From assembly GCA_937877565.1 (NCBI GenBank), contig CALFJB010000068.1, forward strand, positions 1 to 33,326: 33,326 bases of DNA, written 5' to 3'. Numbering within the stretch: position 1 is the first letter of the stretch; each line of letters begins with the position of its first letter. Shown piece by piece: positions 17,315-23,018 of the stretch. The notes beneath the pieces are model-generated. The model saw only the letters and a program-made list of their open reading frames with translations, was not told the origin of the DNA and did no database searches. Made by a program: the position numbers and the translations under genes. The stretch comes from an uncultured Selenomonadales bacterium (GTDB taxonomy: Bacteria; Bacillota; Negativicutes; Selenomonadales; Selenomonadaceae).

Positions 17315-17908
17315 GTGGAAAATTTATCACAGATTTTTTTAGAATTTATAAATTCTTACGGCTACATTGCGGTTGCAGTTTTAATGGCAATGGAAAACGC
17401 CTGCATCCCCATTCCCAGCGAACTGATTTTAGGATTTGCAGGCTACTTGATTTTTGCTGAACAGATGACATTTACAGGCGCAATGGTTGCCGGAATGATT
17501 GGCGGAATGGCGGGCTCAATTTTTGCTTACGCGGTTGGAAGTACCGGCGGGCGTTCCTTCGTCGATAAATACGGCAAATACTTTTTAATTAAAAAATCGC
17601 ACGTCGATTTAGCGCAAGAATGGTTTGACAAGTATGGTATTCGCGCAGTTTTTTTCAGCCGAATGTTGCCGGTTGTTCGCACGTTTATTTCACTGCCGGC
17701 AGGTTTTGCCCGCGTCAACTTTCCCGCGTTTTTATTTTACACCTTCGCAGGAAGTCTTCCTTGGACGGCGTTAATTTTGTACTGCGGTATAGTTTTGGGC
17801 GAAAACTGGAAATATTTATTGGAAATTGGACACGAGGCAAGCATTGGCTTTGTTATAATCTGCGCAATAATTTTAATTGTCTGGTACTTAAAAAGACGTC
17901 GCAGATAA
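17315..17908 (+). CDS. DedA-family membrane protein
   Basis: A 197-residue inner-membrane protein. The family signature is clear: an N-terminal AVLMAMENACIPIPSELIL re-entrant segment and later FFSRMLPVVRTFISLPAGFARVNFPAFLFYTFAGSLPW. DedA proteins (DUF368/undecaprenyl-phosphate and phospholipid flippase group) recycle lipid carriers or keep proton-motive force. The subgroup here is not resolved. Start GTG 17315 has AAGGA nine bases before it. It is divergent from rbgA with 31 bp between starts, and its 3' end overlaps hldE2 by 21 bp in convergent orientation. Confidence 0.88.
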   Translation: MENLSQIFLEFINSYGYIAVAVLMAMENACIPIPSELILGFAGYLIFAEQMTFTGAMVAGMIGGMAGSIFAYAVGSTGGRSFVDKYGKYFLIKKSHVDLAQEWFDKYGIRAVFFSRMLPVVRTFISLPAGFARVNFPAFLFYTFAGSLPWTALILYCGIVLGENWKYLLEIGHEASIGFVIICAIILIVWYLKRRRR

Positions 17909-18358
17909 TTTTTTGATTGTATTGGTGGTTGAATGACCATCAACAAATTTTACAAGTTCAATTTGTCCGCCGTAACTTTGAACAATTTTAGCTTCAGGAA
18001 TTTTATCAACTGTATAATCTGCGCCCTTAACGTAAACATCGGGGCGAATTTCTGAAACAAGATTTTCGGCGGTACGTTCGCCAAACAAAACTACATAATC
18101 AACCGCCTTAAGACCGAGCAAAACTTCTGCGCGGTCTTTTTCGTTGTTAATTGGGCGATTTTCGCCTTTCAAAATTTTTACAGATTCATCAGTGTTCAAG
18201 CCGACAATTAAAACATCGCCAAAACTTTTAGCCGTCGTCAAGTAGCGGACGTGTCCAACGTGCAAAATATCAAAACAACCGTTAGTAAAAACAATTTTCT
18301 TGCCGCGTTGCCGAATTTCTTTGCAAGTTTCGACAATCAATTTTCTGTCAATTAACAT
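17888..18358 (-). CDS. hldE2: D-glycero-beta-D-manno-heptose 1-phosphate adenylyltransferase
   Basis: Stand-alone C-terminal half of HldE (RfaE domain II), about 156 residues. It makes ADP-heptose for the LPS inner core. The nucleotidyltransferase motif FTNGCFDILHVGH is at about 24-36 and YVKGADYTVDKIPE near 115-128. The matching kinase half is encoded at 32231-33241, so the E. coli fusion is split here. I choose ATG 18358 because GGAGG lies just upstream of it. An in-frame ATG at 18382 would place that GGAGG inside the gene. Two promoter-like motifs lie upstream. The 3' end overlaps the DedA gene by 21 bp. Confidence 0.92.
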   Translation of the reverse strand: MLIDRKLIVETCKEIRQRGKKIVFTNGCFDILHVGHVRYLTTAKSFGDVLIVGLNTDESVKILKGENRPINNEKDRAEVLLGLKAVDYVVLFGERTAENLVSEIRPDVYVKGADYTVDKIPEAKIVQSYGGQIELVKFVDGHSTTNTIKKLSATSF

Positions 18359-18399
18359 TTCAGCCTCCAATTTAAAAATCATTAAAACAACAATAATTT

Positions 18400-18428
18400 A
18401 TTCTGTCAGTGTAAAATTTTTCCTGCAA
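18400..18428 (-). promoter_or_regulatory. Promoter-like TTGCAG/CAGAAT motif before hldE2
   Basis: On the minus strand TTGCAG (18428-18423), a 17-bp spacer and CAGAAT (18405-18400), about 42 bases before the hldE2 start. Almost identical over about 28 bases to the motif at 33272-33300. Confidence 0.6.
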
Positions 18429-18460
18429 ATAAGAAGGCGGCTTTAACTTTCAAAAGTTTT

Positions 18461-18489
18461 AGAGTGTCAATTAAAAATTTTCCTTGCAA
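18461..18489 (-). promoter_or_regulatory. Degenerate second copy of the TTGCAG motif
   Basis: Minus strand TTGCAAGGAAAATTTTTAATTGACA starts at 18489, just after the autotransporter terminator. It matches the first two thirds of the motif but has no good -10, so it may be a decayed copy. Confidence 0.35.
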
Positions 18490-18490
18490 C

Positions 18491-18515
18491 AAAAAAAGAG
18501 CGACCGTAGCCGCTC
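18491..18515 (-). terminator. Terminator of the autotransporter gene
   Basis: Minus-strand stem GAGCGGC (18515-18509), loop TACG, stem GTCGCTC (18504-18498), then seven Ts. Same stem as the duplicated terminators at 1071-1140. Confidence 0.88.
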
Positions 18516-18538
18516 AAAAAGTTTTTCGCGCAGATTTT

Positions 18539-20713
18539 TTAAAAAGATTTTTGAACTTTGGCAAGAGCTTTAATACCGCGTTGGTTGCCGACCCAGCCTG
18601 TTGCATTTATATCTACCATCCAAGGATTATCTTTCAGCGGTTTTACCTGCCAACCCAATTCAATCATACCGCTTGAGCCGCTGTGTTTTGTACTTGGTGT
18701 ACTGTAACCTCTGTAAGTACCTGTTACGCCGCTGTTGTGGTCGTACTGATACGCAAGACCGGTATAAATGCTGCTAACTTTGCTGATCTTCGTCGTCAAA
18801 CGATAACCAATTTTCAATTTGCCTGCATCTGCGCTTGAAAAGTCGTAATGTTCGCCGCTTGATAAATCTGTATTTGAGCCGTTCTGATGTGAATGATAAT
18901 AATTGCCGTAAACGTCCAGCAAATTATTTTTATTTAATCTGAAATACTTGCCAAGTTTCACGTGTCCATTTAAAACCGTCGCCGTTGTATCATAAGTAAC
19001 CCTGCCGAAAAATCCTGTAGTATCCAAATTATCTGACGCAAAATCAGTTTTAGCCCTTCCTGCGCGAAAACTGCCTTCATAATAGAAGCCATTGTGATTC
19101 ATACCGCGCAAAATTAAGCCGCCGCCTGTGTATTTTGTAGTGCCGTTGCCGTGCGTGTCGTCATTCAAATAATTGTCGAAATCAGATTTTTGATAGTCGA
19201 TAACCGGCGCAATAGTTACTTTGTTAGCCATATTGCCGACGCTGCGAGCAAAGCCCAAATCTGCGTTTTGCGTTTTCGTATCGACGTAGGAGCCGTCGCC
19301 GGTTTTATATTTCATAGAGCCGCCGCCCATATCTGCGAAAATTTCCCAGCCTTTATGTTCAGGACTATCAACAACGCCCATTTCTTTTTTGTCGTCTGCC
19401 TCTAAGTCAAATTCCTCAAAAGTATCATATTCGGGAATAACGGGCGTTTCTAAAAATATTGGCGGCAACAGTGTCAAAATTTTTGTCTGCGGATTCAATG
19501 TAACGTTACTGCTTAAACTTTCAAATGGATTAATAAAACTGTTAATTAAATCGCTGTCAACATCTTCTGTATTTGAATTATCTGAAATACTGCTAATTGC
19601 ACTACTTGAACTGCTACTGCTTGAACTTGAACCGCCGCTGCTTGAATTTGTAACATCGCCGATAGTTGCAATAATGTTGTTATCGCCGGACTTTGAAACA
19701 GTCAAATCATAAGTCAAGGAAACGCCTTCAGTTAATTTGCCGTAAGTTGTACCTGTATCAGTAATTGTACCCGCGTTTGTCAGCAAAGTTATAACGTCGC
19801 CTTTACTTAAATTGGCGTTGCCGACGACTCCCGCCCGTACATACGCACCTGAAATATCTGTGCTTGATTCAGACAAAGTTAAAATCGTGTCGCCATTGAC
19901 TGTGCTTGACGGCAGGTAAAAATTTATATTTTGAAAGCCATAAATATTTTGAGCAGTCAAGCCTTTTGTATAAATGTTTAAAGTATTGCCGGAAGTTGAA
20001 CCGCTTGACGTGTAGCCGCCAAATAAAGTTGCTGAAGTTAAATCAGGACTGCCATAAATATTTACGGTGTTGTTTGAGGCGTCGCCGGAATCTGCGTAAC
20101 CGCCAAAAATTTTTGCATTAATGACGCCGTCATTTATAGTTATCGTGTTGCCTGTGGCGTCGCCGGTACTTGAAAAGCCGCCGTAAACTTCATAATTTAT
20201 ATTTCCGCCGTTAATAATTACCGTGTTATTTGTTGAATTACCGGCAGTTGAATCGTCTGGATAACTTGCAGACAGTGCGCCGTAAACGCTATAAATATCT
20301 CCGCCATTGATTGTAACGGTGTTGCCTGTGGTGTTGCCGAAAGAATAACCGCCGTACACGCCATAAATCGTTCCGCCATTAACAGTAACGATATTGCTTG
20401 TGGCGTTGCCGGAATCTGCGTAACCTCCGAAAACGCCGTAATTTACCGTTCCGCCGTTGATTGTCACGGTGTTTTTTGTACTATTCGCCGTTTCAGAAAA
20501 GCCGCCGTAAACTGCATTGTAGTTATCGTCGTCGTTGATAGTTTCTGTAGTTCCGTTTATATCGTAGTCAGTTTCATTAACTTCAACTTCATTATTTGAA
20601 GAAGTTCCGGGATTAACGGCTACTTCATCAGCATGAACAATACCGCCCGGAAATTGAAATAACGAAGTACTTGCAAGCGTTGCCAATAAAATTTTCTTGT
20701 ATTTTAGTTTCAA
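18539..20713 (-). CDS. Autotransporter (type V secretion) with repeat-rich passenger
   Basis: About 724 residues. A signal peptide comes first (MKLKYKKILLATLASTSLF...VHA). The passenger (about 45-290) has seven or eight imperfect repeats of 24-32 residues of the form N-T-V-T-I-N-G-G-x-I-Y-x-V-Y-G-G-Y followed by an S/G/N/D-rich turn, which predicts a beta-helix. A poly-Ser linker lies at about 360-380. The autotransporter barrel covers about 460-724 and ends QKSF with a terminal Phe. I start at TTG 20713, preceded by AGGAGG. An upstream in-frame start at 20773 overlaps the promoter motif. The passenger's ligand or activity is unknown; no protease triad was seen. Confidence 0.85.
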   Translation of the reverse strand: MKLKYKKILLATLASTSLFQFPGGIVHADEVAVNPGTSSNNEVEVNETDYDINGTTETINDDDNYNAVYGGFSETANSTKNTVTINGGTVNYGVFGGYADSGNATSNIVTVNGGTIYGVYGGYSFGNTTGNTVTINGGDIYSVYGALSASYPDDSTAGNSTNNTVIINGGNINYEVYGGFSSTGDATGNTITINDGVINAKIFGGYADSGDASNNTVNIYGSPDLTSATLFGGYTSSGSTSGNTLNIYTKGLTAQNIYGFQNINFYLPSSTVNGDTILTLSESSTDISGAYVRAGVVGNANLSKGDVITLLTNAGTITDTGTTYGKLTEGVSLTYDLTVSKSGDNNIIATIGDVTNSSSGGSSSSSSSSSSAISSISDNSNTEDVDSDLINSFINPFESLSSNVTLNPQTKILTLLPPIFLETPVIPEYDTFEEFDLEADDKKEMGVVDSPEHKGWEIFADMGGGSMKYKTGDGSYVDTKTQNADLGFARSVGNMANKVTIAPVIDYQKSDFDNYLNDDTHGNGTTKYTGGGLILRGMNHNGFYYEGSFRAGRAKTDFASDNLDTTGFFGRVTYDTTATVLNGHVKLGKYFRLNKNNLLDVYGNYYHSHQNGSNTDLSSGEHYDFSSADAGKLKIGYRLTTKISKVSSIYTGLAYQYDHNSGVTGTYRGYSTPSTKHSGSSGMIELGWQVKPLKDNPWMVDINATGWVGNQRGIKALAKVQKSF

Positions 20714-20744
20714 ACTGAAAACCTCCTGAAAATTTTTAATATCA

Positions 20745-20773
20745 ATTCTGTACAATAAAAATTTTTCCTGCAA
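20745..20773 (-). promoter_or_regulatory. Promoter-like TTGCAG/CAGAAT motif before the autotransporter
   Basis: Minus strand TTGCAG (20773-20768), a 17-bp spacer and CAGAAT (20750-20745), 32 bases before the chosen start. It begins only 19 bases after the larB stop codon. Confidence 0.6.
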
Positions 20774-20791
20774 TAAAAATCGATATTAATT

Positions 20792-21562
20792 TCAGAGTTT
20801 ATTAATTTTGCTTGCAATGACGCCCGCGCCAAAACCGTTATCAATGTTGACTACAGAAACGCCCGTCGCGCAGCTGTTCAGCATTGCCAAAAGTGCCGCT
20901 AACCCGTTAAATGACGCGCCGTAACCAATACTTGTTGGGACGGCTATAATTGGTTTATCAGTCAAGCCGCCAACTACGCTTGCAAGTGCGCCTTCCATTC
21001 CGGCAACAACTATTATAACGTTCGCCGAGTTAATTTCTTGAATATGTGCAAAAAGTCTGTGAATACCTGCAACGCCGCAATCGTAGGCAGTTTCAACGGT
21101 ATTGCCCCAAAGATACGCAGTAAGCCGCGCCTCTTCGGCAACGGGCATATCGCTTGTACCCGCGCTTAAAATCAGAATTTTTTTATCTGCGCGACGTTCA
21201 ATTTGTTTTCTGTCAACGTAAATCATTTTAGAAATTTCATCAAATTTTGCAGTCGGTACGGCGTCAAGTAAAAATTCGTATTTTTCACGGTCTGCGCGGG
21301 TTGCAATTAAATTACCATCGCTACGTTCGTACAAAGATTTAAAAATTGCGCGTAGTTGTTCCTTAGTTTTACCTGCCGCGTAAACAACTTCAGGGAAACC
21401 TTGCCGCAATTCCCGCGCGTGGTCAATACTTGCAAAGCCCAAATTTTCTACCGAGCTTAACGAAATATTTTTCAGTTGGTTCAGTATTTCAGATTTATCA
21501 ATTTCGCCGTTTTTGTAGCCGTCAAGCAGTTTGGATAAATTTTCTTCAGTCAATTTTGTCAC
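20792..21562 (-). CDS. larB: LarB, nickel-pincer nucleotide cofactor carboxylase/hydrolase
   Basis: A 256-residue protein of the AIR-carboxylase (PurE-like) superfamily. LarB carboxylates and hydrolyses nicotinic acid adenine dinucleotide in the first step of the nickel-pincer cofactor used by lactate racemase and relatives. Seen: an N-terminal helical domain with VENLGFASIDHARELRQGFPEVVYA, then a PurE-like domain with LSAGTSDMPVAEEA, AYDCGVAGIHR, VAGMEGALASVVGGL and PTSIGYGAS. larC and larE are not in the window. The GTG start overlaps the 3' end of the HxlR gene by 17 bp; a TTG nine bases in is an equally good choice. Confidence 0.92.
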   Translation of the reverse strand: MTKLTEENLSKLLDGYKNGEIDKSEILNQLKNISLSSVENLGFASIDHARELRQGFPEVVYAAGKTKEQLRAIFKSLYERSDGNLIATRADREKYEFLLDAVPTAKFDEISKMIYVDRKQIERRADKKILILSAGTSDMPVAEEARLTAYLWGNTVETAYDCGVAGIHRLFAHIQEINSANVIIVVAGMEGALASVVGGLTDKPIIAVPTSIGYGASFNGLAALLAMLNSCATGVSVVNIDNGFGAGVIASKINKL

Positions 21563-22205
21563 GTCCCTTAAGATATTCGATAAAATTTTTGCCCCAAATT
21601 TCTATGCTGTCAAGTACCGGCTGAAAACTTTTGCCAATTTCAGTTAGTGAATACTCAACGCGCGGCGGAATTTCAGGATAAACTTTACGATTTATCAAGC
21701 CTTCATTTTCCAAAAATTTTAGCTGCTTTGCCAATACAGAGTGGCTAATTCCAAATGTGCGCTTGAGTTCGTTAAAGCGTTTTGTACCGCCGTTAAGTTC
21801 ATTTAAAATTGGTAAAATCCATTTGCCGAGTAATAAATTTTGCGTCGTGTAAATTGGAGATTCGCCCAAATTTTTTAAATCGTTGTAACTTTTGCCAAAA
21901 TTTGCCATAAGATTTAAAACCGGCTGAAAATTTTTGCCAATTTCAGTTAAAGAATATTCGACACGGGGCGGGACTTCAGGGAAAATTTCACGTCTTATAA
22001 AGCCTTCGTGTTCCAAAAGTTTAAGCTGTTGCGTCAATACAGGATGGCTAATATCAAAAATTCGCTTGAGTTCGTTGAAACGTTTTACGCCGTCTTTGAG
22101 TTCATTTAAAATTGGCAGAATCCATTTGCCGAGTAATAAATTTTGCGTTGTATAAAACGGACACACGCCGAATAAATTTTTTTGAACAAATTCATTTTTT
22201 TTCAC
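21546..22205 (-). CDS. Tandem-duplicated HxlR-family regulator
   Basis: Two HxlR winged-helix domains in one 219-residue chain. Normal HxlR proteins have one domain of about 110 residues and act as dimers. Residues 18-105 and 119-206 are about 70% identical by eye (both contain YTTQNLLLGKWILPILNEL and PPRVEYSLTEIGK). The family's N-terminal redox cysteine is present in the first copy (Cys15, in VCPFYTT) and replaced by Ser116 in the second (ESPIYTT). It is divergent from a NAD(P)-binding protein, the usual HxlR arrangement. Start GTG 22205 follows GGAGG by six bases. It is probably co-transcribed with larB. Confidence 0.9.
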   Translation of the reverse strand: MKKNEFVQKNLFGVCPFYTTQNLLLGKWILPILNELKDGVKRFNELKRIFDISHPVLTQQLKLLEHEGFIRREIFPEVPPRVEYSLTEIGKNFQPVLNLMANFGKSYNDLKNLGESPIYTTQNLLLGKWILPILNELNGGTKRFNELKRTFGISHSVLAKQLKFLENEGLINRKVYPEIPPRVEYSLTEIGKSFQPVLDSIEIWGKNFIEYLKGRDKID

Positions 22206-22221
22206 TGTAAACCTCCAAAAG

Positions 22222-22251
22222 TTTTGTCAAAAGTACTATCTAATGACAAAA
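22222..22251. promoter_or_regulatory. Candidate HxlR operator (inverted repeat)
   Basis: TTTTGTCA (22222-22229), 14 bases, TGACAAAA (22244-22251): perfect 8-bp arms, in the divergent gap between the regulator and the reductase-like gene. The spacer contains AAGTACTAT, resembling the GTAC-type cores reported for this regulator family. Confidence 0.6.
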
Positions 22252-22258
22252 AACCTTC

Positions 22259-22286
22259 TTGAAATATTTTAGCAGTTTGATAAAAT
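22259..22286 (+). promoter_or_regulatory. Promoter of the NAD(P)-binding protein gene
   Basis: TTGAAA (22259-22264), 16-bp spacer, TAAAAT (22281-22286). The candidate operator lies immediately upstream. Confidence 0.5.
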
Positions 22287-22316
22287 TTCGGCAAATAGAA
22301 ATTGGAGGTTATGAAA

Positions 22317-22946
22317 ATGAAAATTGCAGTAGTAGCGGCGAATGGTAAAGCCGGAAAGTTAATCACTGAAGAGGCAGTAAAGCGCGGCTTGGACGTTACC
22401 GCCATTGTTCGCAGTGAAAATAAATCAGTTGCAAAGAATGTCATTAAGAAAGATATTCTTGCTTTGACGAAAGACGATTTGAAAGGCTTTGATGTTGTAA
22501 TTGATGCCTTTGGCGCGTGGAAACCTGAAGACCTTCCCAATCATACTAAAACCAGTCAACACCTTTGCGATTTATTGAGCGGCACTGATACACGCCTTTT
22601 AATTGTTGGCGGCGCAGGCAGTCTTTTTGTAAACAAGGAACATACCGTGCAAGTTAAAGATACGCCGGAATTTCCAAAAGAATTTGTACCGCTTGCAACG
22701 GCTCAAGCAGATGAACTTGTTGAACTTCGCAAGCGCAATGATGTTAAATGGACTTTTGTCAGTCCTGCAGGTGATTTTCAAGCGGACGGCGAACGCACCG
22801 GTAAATATATTTTGGCGGGCGAAGAATTGACTTTGAACAGCAAAGGCGAAAGTATCATAAGTTACGCAGATTATGCCATTGCAATGATTGACGAGGCTAC
22901 CAAAGGCAACAACGTTCAAAAAAGAATTTCCGTTGTCAGAGAATAA
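22317..22946 (+). CDS. NAD(P)-binding atypical SDR family protein (YwnB-like)
   Basis: About 209 residues forming one Rossmann domain. The N-terminal MKIAVVAANGKAGKLITEEAVKRG carries the GxxGxxG-type dinucleotide loop (A-N-G-K-A-G), followed by VTAIVRS, DVVIDAFGAW and LLIVGGAGSLFV. This is the NmrA/YwnB-like group that lacks a full SDR catalytic triad. Many members are stress-inducible and controlled by HxlR regulators, which fits the divergent gene. The substrate is unknown. I start at ATG 22317, eight bases after GGAGG. The ATG at 22311 is only two bases from it. A terminator follows at 22968-22993. Confidence 0.82.
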   Translation: MKIAVVAANGKAGKLITEEAVKRGLDVTAIVRSENKSVAKNVIKKDILALTKDDLKGFDVVIDAFGAWKPEDLPNHTKTSQHLCDLLSGTDTRLLIVGGAGSLFVNKEHTVQVKDTPEFPKEFVPLATAQADELVELRKRNDVKWTFVSPAGDFQADGERTGKYILAGEELTLNSKGESIISYADYAIAMIDEATKGNNVQKRISVVRE

Positions 22947-22958
22947 TTTATCACGTAC

Positions 22959-22992
22959 AAAAAATAAAGCGGCAGGTTAAAAAACTTGCCGC
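22959..22992. repeat. 34-bp exact repeat, copy 1
   Basis: A 34-base sequence (six As, TAAA, then GCGGCAGGTT-AAAA-AACTTGCCGC) that occurs again exactly at 26273-26306. The two copies flank the clostripain/CxxCxGxG block. Confidence 0.95.
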
Positions 22993-22997
22993 TCTTT
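22968..22997. terminator. Bidirectional terminator
   Basis: Stem AGCGGCAGGTT (22968-22978), loop AAAA, stem AACTTGCCGCT (22983-22993), with Ts after and As before. It can serve both the plus-strand reductase-like gene and the minus-strand protease gene. Confidence 0.85.
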
Positions 22998-23018
22998 TAA
23001 TTGAAAATGCTTTAAATA

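Noticed and set aside
19389..19712. Leu/Ser-rich plus-strand frame of 107 codons
   Set aside because: It is the antisense of the autotransporter's poly-Ser linker and has no start signal.
18461..20713. CRISPR-like or phase-variable DNA repeats in the autotransporter
   Set aside because: The repeats are protein-level beta-helix units of variable length with diverged DNA, not regular repeat-spacer units.
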